Source: Streptomyces sp. MMG1121
Lineage (GTDB): Bacteria; Actinomycetota; Actinomycetes; Streptomycetales; Streptomycetaceae
Reading direction: 5' to 3'
DNA: 64,000 nucleotides
NCBI RefSeq assembly: GCF_001280015.1
Contig: NZ_LGDV01000190.1
Location: forward strand, 1-64,000
Translations under genes and position numbers: made by a program
The notes under the pieces: generated by a model
Databases searched by the model: none
What the model was told of the DNA's origin: nothing
The model's input: only the letters and a program-made list of their open reading frames with translations
Shown: one piece after another, positions 8,041 to 17,272 of the stretch
Position numbering within the stretch: the first letter of the stretch is position 1
How the letters are laid out: each line of letters opens with the position of its first letter

Positions 8041-9948
8041 TTGACGCGGACCATCACCCCCCGACTGCGCACCCTGGTGCTGCTGCTTCTCGCCGTCACC
8101 GGCGTGCTGTTCGCGGGGGCCGCACCCGCCTCCGCGCACGCCGCGCTGACCGGCAGCGACCCCGCACAGGGGGTGGTGGTCAAGCAGGCTCCCACGGAGG
8201 TGTCGCTCACCTTTTCCGAGAAGGTCGCGACGAACACCAACTCGCTGCGTGTCCTCGACCCCGGGGGCAAGCCGGTGCAGACGGGCCAGCCCTCCAACGT
8301 CAGCGGCACGACCTACGCCGTGCAGCTCAAGAGCGGCCTCGGCAAGGGCACCTACACGGTCAGCTGGCAGGTCATCTCGGCCGACAGCCACCCCGTCTCC
8401 GGCGCCTACACCTTCTCCATCGGGGCGCCCTCGAAGACCGTCGTCTCCAGCGACGCACCCGTCGTGGGCGGCGGAGTCGTGGGCGCGCTGTACCAGGTCG
8501 GGCGGTACGCCTCGTACGCCGGCTTCATCGTGCTCGCGGGCGGCGCGGCCTTCGTGCTCGCCTGCTGGCGGCGCGGCGCCGGCGTACGGGCCCTGCAGCG
8601 GCTGGTCGTCGGCGGCTGGCTCACACTCACCGCGGCCACCCTGTGGCTGCTGCTCCTGCGCGGCTCGTACACCACCTCCGGGAAGGCCGACGACATCTTC
8701 GACCTCGGGCTGCTCGGCCAGGTGCTCCAGACCAAGACCGGTGCGGCCCTGGTCTCCCGGCTGCTGCTGCTCGCCGCCGCCGCGCTGTTCATCGCCGTCC
8801 TCTTCGGCGCCTACGCGAAGCGCGAGGAGGGTGCGGAAAAGCGCGACCTGAGCTTCGGACTCGCCATCGGCGGTGTGGTCGTCGCGGCCGGGCTCGCGAC
8901 CAGCTGGGCCATGGCCGAGCACGCCTCGGTCGGGATCCAGCCGGGCATCGCCATGCCCGTCGACGTCGTCCACCTGCTCGCCGTCGCCGCCTGGCTGGGC
9001 GGGCTCACCGCGCTGCTGGTCGCCCTGTACCGGGCGCCCGCCGAGACACCGGTCGAAGCCGCCGCCGTGCGCCGCTTCTCCCGGCTGGCCTTCGGCTCCG
9101 TCACCACGCTCGCCGCGACCGGCACCTATCAGTCCTGGCGTCAGCTCGGCTCCTGGTCGGCGTTCACCGACACCCGGTACGGCCAGCTGCTGCTGGTCAA
9201 GATCGGACTGGTCGGGGTGATGGTCGCCGTCGCGTCGGTGTCGCGGCGGTGGACGCGGCGGCTCGCGGACACGACGGTGGCCGCAGGGAGCGCGAAGCCC
9301 GAGAAGGAGCGGGTGGCGTCCGGTGCGGCCCAGCAGTCCACCGGCAAGAGCGAGAGCGGCGGCGGCTCCCAGCGGGCCGCGCAGCTCGCCCGGCAGCGGG
9401 CCGCCGTGGACGCCGCGCGGCAGAAGCGGCTGCGCGACGGGGACCTCCATCGCTTCGGGCTGCGCCGCTCGGTGCTCGCCGAGGCGGGCGTCGCCGTCGT
9501 CCTGCTCGTCGTGACCACGTGGCTGACCCAGACCGAACCGGGCCGCACCGAGCTGGAGGCCAAGGCCGCCACCTCGTCCACCGGCTCGGCCACCGCGCCC
9601 TCGAACGGCGCGCTGACCCTGGACATGCCCTTCGACACCGGCGGCACCAACGGCAAGGGCGTCGTCAGCGTCGACCTCGACCCCGCGGGCGTGGGCGCCA
9701 ACGAGATGCACATCTACGTCCAGAAGCCCAACGGCCAGGCCTTCGACATCCCCGAGGTGAAGGTCGCCTTCACCCTCGAGGCGAAGAAGATCGGCCCGCT
9801 TCCCGTGACTCCCGACCACATCACGACCGGCCACTGGTCGGCGAGCGGAGTGCAGATCCCCATGGCCGGCGACTGGAAGATCGCCGTCACCGTGCGGACC
9901 TCCGACATCGACCAGGTGACCGTGTCCAAGAACGCGCAGATCGGCTGA
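8041..9948 (+). CDS. CopC-CopD fusion copper transport protein with C-terminal YtkA/FixH-like domain
   Basis: 635 residues. After a Sec signal the mature protein starts with His (ASA-HAALTGSDP), the CopC Cu(II) ligand, and the CopC domain ends with the ligand-bearing segment SADSHPVSGAY. A CopD-type multi-helix membrane domain follows (~residues 145-400). A long charged cytoplasmic loop, rich in Lys, Arg and Gln, separates the last helix from a C-terminal extracytoplasmic beta domain resembling YtkA/FixH. The start is TTG at 8041, supported by GGGAGGGACC upstream. Likely copper uptake or delivery for the adjacent secreted peroxidase. Confidence 0.9.
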   Translation: MTRTITPRLRTLVLLLLAVTGVLFAGAAPASAHAALTGSDPAQGVVVKQAPTEVSLTFSEKVATNTNSLRVLDPGGKPVQTGQPSNVSGTTYAVQLKSGLGKGTYTVSWQVISADSHPVSGAYTFSIGAPSKTVVSSDAPVVGGGVVGALYQVGRYASYAGFIVLAGGAAFVLACWRRGAGVRALQRLVVGGWLTLTAATLWLLLLRGSYTTSGKADDIFDLGLLGQVLQTKTGAALVSRLLLLAAAALFIAVLFGAYAKREEGAEKRDLSFGLAIGGVVVAAGLATSWAMAEHASVGIQPGIAMPVDVVHLLAVAAWLGGLTALLVALYRAPAETPVEAAAVRRFSRLAFGSVTTLAATGTYQSWRQLGSWSAFTDTRYGQLLLVKIGLVGVMVAVASVSRRWTRRLADTTVAAGSAKPEKERVASGAAQQSTGKSESGGGSQRAAQLARQRAAVDAARQKRLRDGDLHRFGLRRSVLAEAGVAVVLLVVTTWLTQTEPGRTELEAKAATSSTGSATAPSNGALTLDMPFDTGGTNGKGVVSVDLDPAGVGANEMHIYVQKPNGQAFDIPEVKVAFTLEAKKIGPLPVTPDHITTGHWSASGVQIPMAGDWKIAVTVRTSDIDQVTVSKNAQIG

Positions 9949-9956
9949 ACGACACC

Positions 9957-11240
9957 ATGCCCGACCCGTCCATCCCGCAGGCCCGTACAGCCACCGAGGT
10001 TCCCGGGGAGCCCGGTCCCCCGAGCGGCCACGGCATCTCCCGGCGCGCGCTGCTCGGTACCGCCGGCGCCACCGGACTCGTCCTCGGCGCGACCGGCGGG
10101 GCCGTGGGCTATGCCGCCGCGCCCGCCCGGGCCACGCCGCTGACGTCGGTGGGCTCCGACCGGGCGATGTTTCACGGGAAACATCAGCCCGGCATCACCG
10201 AGGGACTCCAGGCGCGCGGCCATCTCGTCGCCTTCGACCTCGCGGCCGGCGCCGGCCGCAAGGAGGCGGCGGCTCTGCTGCGCCGCTGGTCGACGACGGC
10301 CGAGCGGCTGATGGCGGGCGAGGCCGCGCCGCACGACGACACCGATGTGGCCCGCGACGCCGGCCCCTCCGCACTGACGATCACCTTCGGCTTCGGGCAC
10401 GGCTTCTTCGGCCGGACCGGGCTGGAGAAGCAGCGGCCGGGCGCACTGGACCCGCTGCCGGACTTCTCCTCCGACCACCTGGACAAGGCGCGCAGCGACG
10501 GTGATCTGTGGGTGCAGATCGGCGCGAACGACGCCCTGGTCGCCTTCCACGCCCTGCGCGCGATCCAGCAGGACGCGGGCGGCGCGGCCCGGCTGCGCTG
10601 GCAGATGAACGGCTTCAACCGCACCCCGGGCGCCACCGCGCACCCCATGACGGCCCGCAACCTCATGGGCCAGCTCGACGGCACCCGCAATCCGAAGCCG
10701 GCCGACTCCGACTTCGACCAGCGGATCTTCGTGCCCGCCTCGGGCGAGCCGGCCTGGATGGCGAACGGCTCCTACGCCGTCGTACGCCGTATCCGCATGC
10801 TCCTGGACGACTGGGAGAAGCTGTCGGTGACGGCTCAGGAGTCGGTCATCGGGCGCCGCAAGTCCAACGGGGCGCCACTGTCCGGCGGCGCCGAGACGAC
10901 TCCGATGGACCTGGAGAAGGCCGACGCCAAGGGCGAGTACGTCGTCCCGCTCAACGCACACGCCCGTATCACCCGGCCCGACCAGAACGGCGGCGCGGCC
11001 ATACTGCGGCGCCCGTTCTCCTACCACGACGGCTTCGACACGGACGGCGCGCCCGACGCTGGTCTCCTCTTCGTCTGCTGGCAGGCCGACCCGCTGCGCG
11101 GCTTCGTACCCGTGCAGCGCAAGCTCGACCGGGGCGACGCGCTGTCGCAGTTCATCCGGCACGAGTCGAGCGGGCTGTTCGCGGTGCCGGGCGGGGCCGC
11201 GCAGGGCGAGTACGTGGGGCAGCGGCTGCTGGAAGGGTGA
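9957..11240 (+). CDS. dtpA: Tat-exported Dyp-type heme peroxidase (DtpA/EfeB family)
   Basis: 427 residues. A twin-arginine signal (SRRALLGTAGATG, ~residues 28-58, cleavage after ARA) directs folded export. The ferredoxin-like heme domain carries the signature GxxDG in GQLDGTRNP, whose Asp is the distal catalytic residue; a C-terminal His in the FIRHESSG segment is a candidate heme region. In S. lividans DtpA works with Sco and ECuC in copper-dependent maturation of GlxA during morphogenesis (published). Codons for MFHGKH encode a one-mismatch parS site (10169-10182). Confidence 0.92.
   Translation: MPDPSIPQARTATEVPGEPGPPSGHGISRRALLGTAGATGLVLGATGGAVGYAAAPARATPLTSVGSDRAMFHGKHQPGITEGLQARGHLVAFDLAAGAGRKEAAALLRRWSTTAERLMAGEAAPHDDTDVARDAGPSALTITFGFGHGFFGRTGLEKQRPGALDPLPDFSSDHLDKARSDGDLWVQIGANDALVAFHALRAIQQDAGGAARLRWQMNGFNRTPGATAHPMTARNLMGQLDGTRNPKPADSDFDQRIFVPASGEPAWMANGSYAVVRRIRMLLDDWEKLSVTAQESVIGRRKSNGAPLSGGAETTPMDLEKADAKGEYVVPLNAHARITRPDQNGGAAILRRPFSYHDGFDTDGAPDAGLLFVCWQADPLRGFVPVQRKLDRGDALSQFIRHESSGLFAVPGGAAQGEYVGQRLLEG
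10169..10182. other. parS-like ParB site (1 mismatch) inside dtpA
   Basis: GTTTCACGGGAAAC differs from the Streptomyces parS consensus GTTTCACGTGAAAC by one base. Flanking bases extend the symmetry (GAT...ATC). It lies in codons just after the Tat signal peptide. Confidence 0.7.
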
Positions 11241-11340
11241 TCCCTCTCCATTCGCTGGTTTTCCGGGTTCAAACCACCCGGTCGAGTGGTTGTCGTGAGA
11301 CACCCGAGCCGGGGCCGCGCGCGGCCATTAGGGTGAGGAC

Positions 11341-12273
11341 ATGCCAGCGAGCTATGCGTATCTCGGCCCCGAGGGCACCTTCACCGAAGTCGCCCTGCGG
11401 ACGCTCCCGGAAACGGCCACCCGGGAACTCGTCCCGTATGTGTCGGTGCAGTCCGCGCTGGACGCGGTGCGGGCCGGCGAGGCCGAGGCCGCGTTCGTGC
11501 CGATCGAGAACTCCGTCGAGGGCGGCATCACCACCACCCTGGACGAGCTGGTCGCGGGCACACCGCTGACCATCTACCGCGAGGTGCTGCTGTCGATCAC
11601 CTTCGCGCTGCTGGTCCGGCCCGGCACGAAGCTCACGGACATCAAGACGGTCTCCGCCCATCCGGCGGCCCAGCCGCAGGTGCGCAACTGGCTGCGCACC
11701 CACCTCCCGGACGCGGTCTGGGAGTCGGCCGCCTCGAACGCGGATGCCGCCCGCCTGGTCCAGGAGGGCCGCTACGACGCCGCCTTCGCGGGCGAGTTCG
11801 CCGCCGCCCGGTACGGCCTCGAGGCCCTGGAGACCGGGATCCACGACGCGGAGAACGCGCAGACCCGGTTCGTGCTGGTCGGCCGCCCGGCCCGGCCCGC
11901 CGCGCCGACCGGCGCCGACAAGACCTCGGTGGTGCTGTGGCAGCGCGACGACCACCCCGGCGCCCTGCGCGACCTGCTCGGCGAGTTCGCCTCGCGCGGC
12001 ATCAACCTCATGCTGCTGCAGTCCCGCCCGACCGGCGCCGGAATCGGCAACTACTGCTTCTGCATCGACGCCGAGGGCCACATCTCCGACCGGCGGATGG
12101 CGGAGACGCTGATGGGGCTGAAGCGGATCTGTCTCCAGGTGCGTTTCCTCGGGTCCTATCCGCGCGCGGACATCACGCCGGCCGAGGCCCGTACGACGCC
12201 GCCGGGGACGTCGGACGAGGAGTTCATGGCGGCGGCGGACTGGGTCGCGCGCTGCCAGGACGGCCGGTTCTGA
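11341..12273 (+). CDS. pheA: Prephenate dehydratase (phenylalanine biosynthesis)
   Basis: 310 residues; decarboxylates and dehydrates prephenate to phenylpyruvate. The PDT domain starts AYLGPEGTFTEVA, contains FVPIENSVEGG, and ends with the active-site TRF (NAQTRFVLV). A C-terminal ACT domain (GALRDLLGEFASRGIN... LQSRP) gives the Phe feedback site; the usual ESRP is QSRP here. A -10-like TAGGGT ends six nt before ATG 11341, so the transcript may be leaderless. Confidence 0.95.
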   Translation: MPASYAYLGPEGTFTEVALRTLPETATRELVPYVSVQSALDAVRAGEAEAAFVPIENSVEGGITTTLDELVAGTPLTIYREVLLSITFALLVRPGTKLTDIKTVSAHPAAQPQVRNWLRTHLPDAVWESAASNADAARLVQEGRYDAAFAGEFAAARYGLEALETGIHDAENAQTRFVLVGRPARPAAPTGADKTSVVLWQRDDHPGALRDLLGEFASRGINLMLLQSRPTGAGIGNYCFCIDAEGHISDRRMAETLMGLKRICLQVRFLGSYPRADITPAEARTTPPGTSDEEFMAAADWVARCQDGRF

Positions 12274-12868
12274 TCCGGTGGCAATCCAGCCATAGACTGC
12301 TTCGAGCTTGTCCTACCTGCATATCTTCGTTATCCACAGAAGTTATCCACAGGTCCGCTTCTCGACCTGGGGACAAGTCGACAGGGGTGTGCGACTCAGT
12401 CGACAAATCGCCCCTGGAGCCGGTAGCGCGTCCATCACCCGGCAGGTCACCCTTCGTCCACTCGTTTCCTTTGGTTCATCTTTTGGGGCGACCCCTTTCC
12501 ACCCGAAAGCGGGTGTCGCCCCTGTTTGAACCGGGAATTCTTCAGTCCGGCGACAACTTCCGGAGTGATCAATTCCGAAGTCCACAGACCTTCCACACAG
12601 CCTGTGGATAACTTTTCCGAGGGTGTGGATTTCTGTGGACAGCGGGGCCGCGAAGTCCCGTCCTCCACAAGGGAATCCGGTCAACCAGGCGCCCGGAGCG
12701 TGCCCCGTCCCAGGGAGTGAGACACTTTTCCTTGACGCGTTCCGGCATCGTTCTGACACGTTCCGCAATTTACGCATAACGGATCGTAAGCGGTCGAACA
12801 GGAACGAATCAGAACTCCTCGGAATAGTGATTCGTGAGCGGCGAGCCCGCACCGGTAGCCTTGGCCTC
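12274..12868. promoter_or_regulatory. serS upstream region with a cluster of DnaA-box-like sites
   Basis: A 595-bp gap without a credible gene. It holds TTATCCACA at 12330-12338 and 12343-12351, the same box inverted at 12603-12611, and one-mismatch boxes at 12624-12632 (TGTGGATTT) and 12634-12642 (TGTGGACAG). The region is less GC-rich than its neighbours. At its end a -10-like TAGCCT (12856-12861) lies seven nt before the serS GTG. dnaA and dnaN are not present, so this is not oriC. Confidence 0.75.
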
Positions 12869-14146
12869 GTGATTGACCTTCGCCTGCTTCGTGAGGACCC
12901 CGACCGTGTGCGCGCATCCCAGCGCGCCCGTGGAGAGGACGTCGCGCTCGTCGACTCTCTCCTGTCTGCCGACGAGCGGCGCAGGTCCTCCGGCGTCCGC
13001 TTCGACGAACTGCGCGCCGAGCAGAAGCAGCTCGGCAAGCTGATCCCCAAGGCCACCGGCGACGAGAAGGCCGAGCTGCTGGGGCGTGCCGAGCAGCTGA
13101 AGGCCGACGTCAAGGCCGCCGACGTCGAGCGGGACGCGGCCGACACCGAGACGCAGGAGCTGCTGCTCCAGCTCGGCAACCTCGTCCACCCCGACGTACC
13201 CGTCGGCGGCGAGGAGGACTTCGTCACGCTGGAGACGCACGGCACGATCCGTGACTTCGGTGCCGAGGGCTTCGAGCCCAAGGACCACCTGGAGCTCGGC
13301 ACGATCCTCGGCGCCATCGACGTCGAACGCGGCGCCAAGGTCTCCGGCTCCCGCTTCTACTTCCTCACCGGCGTCGGCGCCCTGCTGGAGCTGGCCCTGG
13401 TGAACGCGGCGATCGCCCAGGCGACCGCGGCCGGCTTCACGCCCATGCTCACCCCGGCCCTGGTGCGCCCGCAGTCCATGGCGGGCACCGGCTTCCTCGG
13501 CCAGGCCGCCCAGGACGTCTACCACCTCGACAAGGACGACCTGTACCTGGTCGGCACCTCCGAGGTCCCGCTGGCGGCCTACCACATGGACGAGATCATC
13601 GACGCCGACCGGCTGCCCCTGCGGTACGCGGGCTTCTCGCCCTGCTTCCGCCGCGAGGCCGGCTCGCACGGCAAGGACACCCGGGGCATCTTCCGGGTGC
13701 ACCAGTTCGACAAGGTCGAGATGTTCACGTACGTCACGCCCGAGGACTCCCAGGCCGAGCACCAGCGCCTGCTGGAGTGGGAGAAGCAGTGGCTGACCTC
13801 GCTGGAGCTGCCGTTCCGCGTGATCGACGTCGCCACCGCCGACCTCGGCTCCTCGGCCGCCCGCAAGTTCGACTGCGAGGCGTGGATCCCGACCCAGGGC
13901 AAGTACCGCGAGCTGACCTCGACCTCGGACTGCACCGAGTTCCAGTCCCGCCGGCTGTCGATCCGGATGCGTGACGGCAAGCAGGTCAGGCCGCTCGCCA
14001 CCCTGAACGGCACGCTGTGCGCCGTGCCGCGCACGATCGTGGCGATCCTGGAGAACCACCAGCAGGCCGACGGCTCCGTGCGCGTCCCCGAGGTGCTGCG
14101 CCCGTACCTGGGTGGCCGGGAGGTCCTGGAGCCGGTCGCCAAGTGA
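12869..14146 (+). CDS. serS: Seryl-tRNA synthetase
   Basis: 425 residues, class II synthetase charging tRNA-Ser. The N-terminal long coiled-coil arm (residues ~1-105, rich in Glu/Lys/Arg) binds the tRNA variable arm. The catalytic domain shows motif 2 ([21 protein letters not shown]) and motif 3 ([16 protein letters not shown]). No Shine-Dalgarno precedes GTG 12869, and the TAGCCT element seven nt upstream suggests a leaderless message. The stop overlaps the next gene by four bases. A tRNA-Ser(GCU) gene lies on the other strand 0.8 kb away. Confidence 0.97.
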   Translation: MIDLRLLREDPDRVRASQRARGEDVALVDSLLSADERRRSSGVRFDELRAEQKQLGKLIPKATGDEKAELLGRAEQLKADVKAADVERDAADTETQELLLQLGNLVHPDVPVGGEEDFVTLETHGTIRDFGAEGFEPKDHLELGTILGAIDVERGAKVSGSRFYFLTGVGALLELALVNAAIAQATAAGFTPMLTPALVRPQSMAGTGFLGQAAQDVYHLDKDDLYLVGTSEVPLAAYHMDEIIDADRLPLRYAGFSPCFRREAGSHGKDTRGIFRVHQFDKVEMFTYVTPEDSQAEHQRLLEWEKQWLTSLELPFRVIDVATADLGSSAARKFDCEAWIPTQGKYRELTSTSDCTEFQSRRLSIRMRDGKQVRPLATLNGTLCAVPRTIVAILENHQQADGSVRVPEVLRPYLGGREVLEPVAK

Positions 14147-14943
14147 CCGGCTTCCCGTACCGACTGATCGCCACCGACCTCGACGGAACGCTCCTGCGCT
14201 CCGACGAGTCGGTCTCGCAGCGCACCCGTGACGCGCTCGCCGCGGCCACCGCGGCGGGCGCGGCGCACATCGTGGTCACCGGCCGCGCGGTCCCCTGGAC
14301 CCGGCACATCCTGGACGACCTCGGCTACCAGGGCCTCGCCGTCTGCGGCCAGGGCGCCCAGGTCTACGACGCCGGGCAGCACCGCCTGCTCACGTCCGTG
14401 ACGCTGGACCGGCAGCTGGCGCGCGTGGCCCTGGCCAAGATCGAGGCCGAGGTGGGCCCGCTGTATCTGGCGGCCAGCCGGGACGGGCTGGACGGCGAGG
14501 TACTGGTGGGGCCGGGGTACGCGGTCACGGGCACGCTGCCCGCGACCCCGTTCACGGACGCGTCCGACCTGTGGACCGCTCCGCTGAACAAGATCTACAT
14601 ACAGCATCCGACGATGAGCGACGACGAGCTGGCGGAGGCGGCCCGGCGGGCGGCCGGCGGTTTCGTCACCGTGGCGATGGCCGGCGAGGGCATCGTGGAA
14701 CTGCTGCCGCTCGGCCTGTCCAAGGCCACGGGCCTGTCCCTCGCGGCCCGTCGGCTGGGCCTGAAGGCGGCCGACACGATCGCCTTCGGCGACATGCCCA
14801 ACGACATCCCGATGTTCGCCTGGTCGGCTCGGGGCATAGCCATGGCCAACGCCCACGAAGAACTCCGCGAGGTGGCCGACGAGGTGACGGCCACCAACGA
14901 GGAGGACGGGATCGCGGTGGTGCTGGAGCGGTTGCTGGGCTGA
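14143..14943 (+). CDS. Cof-type HAD-superfamily phosphatase
   Basis: 266 residues. Motif I is [10 protein letters not shown] (nucleophile and acid Asp), motif II lies in IVVTGR, and motifs III/IV are a Lys in [10 protein letters not shown] and GDMPNDIPM. The C2B cap between motifs II and III is typical of the Cof/YbiV group, which dephosphorylates small sugar or nucleotide phosphates. The GTG at 14143 overlaps the serS stop (GTGA), so it is coupled to serS translation. A paralogue lies at 25294-26163. Substrate unknown. Confidence 0.9.
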   Translation: MTGFPYRLIATDLDGTLLRSDESVSQRTRDALAAATAAGAAHIVVTGRAVPWTRHILDDLGYQGLAVCGQGAQVYDAGQHRLLTSVTLDRQLARVALAKIEAEVGPLYLAASRDGLDGEVLVGPGYAVTGTLPATPFTDASDLWTAPLNKIYIQHPTMSDDELAEAARRAAGGFVTVAMAGEGIVELLPLGLSKATGLSLAARRLGLKAADTIAFGDMPNDIPMFAWSARGIAMANAHEELREVADEVTATNEEDGIAVVLERLLG

Positions 14944-14959
14944 ACGTTCGGCTTCTTCT

Positions 14960-15045
<86 letters not shown>

Positions 15046-15298
15046 GGGTGGGCGGCCCACGCAAGCGCAGCGCTCACGTGCTCGAAGCGGCCGCCCCGGG
15101 CGGTTCCCGTGGCTCCACGGTGGGGTAACTACACCGGAGCCGGCCTCGGGCCGCCCTGTCGGGAGCCGGGCGTACTGCCGTGCATGGACATCGCCCACCT
15201 CCACTCCCGGATCGCGGCGCCGGGACATTCCCGGCGGACGGGGCACAACCACTCTGCCTCGCGGCCGATTTGGGCGCCACCGAATAAAAGGGGCGCTG

Positions 15299-15550
15299 TC
15301 ACCGGCGGCGCCACCTGCGCCTGCGCGCCTTGCTGAAGAACCAGCCCGCCGGCGGCTCGTCGGAGCGCCACGGCTGCGGCTCGGGCTCCTCGGAACGCCA
15401 GCGGGCGGCGAGCATACGCGCCCGCGCGGACGGTTCGGAGGTCTCGGCGCCGCGTACGAAGGCCTCGTCCAGGACCAGTTCGTCCAGCCCGTCCCAGACG
15501 TCACCCTCGGACCGCCCGCGCCCGTCGTTCGCCGGTATCTCCGCTGCCAT
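15299..15550 (-). CDS. Small conserved hypothetical protein
   Basis: 83 residues, starting MAAEIPANDGRGRSEGDVW with GGGAGG seven nt before ATG 15550. An acidic N-terminal half (WDGLDELVLDEAFVRGAE) is followed by a Trp-rich segment and a very basic tail (SKARRRRWRRR). There is no signal peptide or membrane segment. It stands alone between the tRNA-Ser gene and the ABC operon. I recognise it as a typical small actinomycete hypothetical, with no assignable function. Confidence 0.65.
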   Translation of the reverse strand: MAAEIPANDGRGRSEGDVWDGLDELVLDEAFVRGAETSEPSARARMLAARWRSEEPEPQPWRSDEPPAGWFFSKARRRRWRRR

Positions 15551-15630
15551 CGACGACCTCCCAGCCGTACATCCGCTTTGTCCAGTGTGCCCGGGCCGGT
15601 GTGAGGCCCCCGTCAAGCCGCCCCGGAGGC

Positions 15631-16350
15631 CTACTCCTCGCCCGCGAGCTTCAGCGCGCGCAGCTTCTGGCCGGCGTACCAGGTGGCCAGCACGGTGACC
15701 GCCACCAGCAGCACGGTGGCCGTCGGCAGGTCCACGGAGGAGGTGACGAGGTCCCCGCCGGCCACCTTGTGGGCGACGGCCAGCGACCACTGCTGGATGC
15801 TGAGCGTGCGCGCGCCGGGCACCAGGGAGCCGAACAGCGCCTCCCAGACCAGCGCGTACACGAGCCCGAAGACCACGGCGTGCCGGGAGACCGTGCCGAG
15901 CAGCAGGAACAGCGCCGAGTAGGCGATCGAGGAGACCAGCGCGGCGATGGTGTAGGCGACCGCGATCTGCTGGCCGTTGCCGTTGAGGATCAGGCCCGCG
16001 ATCAGGGTGGGCACCGCCGAGAAGACCATGGTCACGGCAATGGCGACGATCAGTTTGGTGAAGATGATCGTGGGTCGCTTCAGCGGCTTGGACAGCAGGT
16101 AGACGACGGAGCCGTCGTCGATCTCGGGACCGATCGCGCCCGTGCCCGCGATGACGCCGATGATCGGCACCATCGTGGCGATCCCGAAGCCGCCGAGGAC
16201 GTCGGACGCGGTCTGGTCGTCGGCTCCGGTCAGGGCCCGCACGGCGACCGAGAGCACGATCAGCAGCAGCGGCAGCGCGCCGAGGATGAGGGCCCGGCGA
16301 CGGCCGAGCAGGGCCCGGTAGGTGAGCCGGGCGACGGTGGGGTCGTACAT
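15631..16350 (-). CDS. ABC transporter permease (ABC-2 type)
   Basis: 239 residues with about six hydrophobic segments. It begins with the short cytoplasmic MYDPTVARLTYRALLGRRRA, typical of ABC-2 permeases anchored by an N-terminal amphipathic stretch. It is the last gene of a four-gene minus-strand operon (ATPase, permease, ATPase, permease) and starts 10 bp after the end of its ATPase gene at 16361. The transported substrate is unknown. Confidence 0.9.
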   Translation of the reverse strand: MYDPTVARLTYRALLGRRRALILGALPLLLIVLSVAVRALTGADDQTASDVLGGFGIATMVPIIGVIAGTGAIGPEIDDGSVVYLLSKPLKRPTIIFTKLIVAIAVTMVFSAVPTLIAGLILNGNGQQIAVAYTIAALVSSIAYSALFLLLGTVSRHAVVFGLVYALVWEALFGSLVPGARTLSIQQWSLAVAHKVAGGDLVTSSVDLPTATVLLVAVTVLATWYAGQKLRALKLAGEE

Positions 16351-16360
16351 CTTGGGCCTC

Positions 16361-17272
16361 CTACGCCGCGACCAGATACGAGAACACGGACTCGAGGGAC
16401 TCGTCGGACGGCGAGACCGTGAGCAGCCGGATGCCGTGGTCCCGGGCGACCTTCGGCAGCAGGGTGGTGAAGCGGCCGAAGTCGACGGCCTGGATGCGCA
16501 GCGCGCCCTCGGCGTGGTCGACCTCGATGCCGGCCGTGGAGGGGTCGGCGATCAGCGCGGCCGCGAGGGCGCGGTCGTCGCTGGAGCGGACCAGATAGCG
16601 GTGCGGACGGTCGGTCATCAGGCGGCGGATCCTGCGGAAGTCGCCGCTGGCCGCGTGCCTCCCGGCGACGACGACCTCGATGTGCCGGGCGAGCTGCTCG
16701 ACCTCTTCGAGGATGTGCGAGGAGAACAGCACCGTGCGGCCCTCGTCGCCCATCTTGCGCAGCAGGTCCATCAGTTGCATGCGCTGACGCGGGTCCATGC
16801 CGTTGAACGGCTCGTCCAGCAGGAGCAGCGACGGCTCGTGGACCAGGGCGCTCGCCATCTTCACGCGCTGGCGCATGCCCTTGGAGTACGTGGAGATCCT
16901 GCGGTCCTGCGCGTACTCCATCTCGACCGTGGCGAGGGCGCGTTGGGCCGCCTTGGCGCCGAGGCCGTGCAGTTCGGCGTTGGCGACGACGAACTCGCGG
17001 CCGGTGAGGAAGTCGTACATCGCCTCGCGCTCGGGGACGATGCCGATGTGCTGGTAGATGGCCTCGTTGCGCCACACCGGCTGTCCGTCGAGGGTGACCG
17101 TGCCGGTGGAGGGGGCCAGGAAGCCGCCCATCATGTTGATCAGGGTGGACTTTCCGGCGCCGTTGGGGCCGAGCAGGCCGGTGACGCCGGGGCCGATGGT
17201 CATGGTGATGTCGTTGACGGCGACCACGTTGCCGAACCAGCGGGAGACGTGGTCGATGCTGAGCGTGGTCAC
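16361..17272 (-). CDS. ABC transporter ATP-binding protein
   Basis: 303 residues. Walker A is GPNGAGKST, the Q-loop lies in the following region, the signature is YSKGMRQRVKMA, and Walker B is LLLLDEPFNGMD, followed by the switch His in FSSHILEE. A ~75-residue C-terminal regulatory extension follows. The GTG start at 17272 overlaps the upstream permease stop (GTGA); the open frame continues upstream only inside the permease gene. It pairs with the 15631-16350 permease. Confidence 0.92.
   Translation of the reverse strand: MTTLSIDHVSRWFGNVVAVNDITMTIGPGVTGLLGPNGAGKSTLINMMGGFLAPSTGTVTLDGQPVWRNEAIYQHIGIVPEREAMYDFLTGREFVVANAELHGLGAKAAQRALATVEMEYAQDRRISTYSKGMRQRVKMASALVHEPSLLLLDEPFNGMDPRQRMQLMDLLRKMGDEGRTVLFSSHILEEVEQLARHIEVVVAGRHAASGDFRRIRRLMTDRPHRYLVRSSDDRALAAALIADPSTAGIEVDHAEGALRIQAVDFGRFTTLLPKVARDHGIRLLTVSPSDESLESVFSYLVAA

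Noticed and set aside
12330..12642. Possible origin of replication
   Set aside because: DnaA boxes are present, but there are too few for a Streptomyces oriC and neither dnaA nor dnaN flanks the region.
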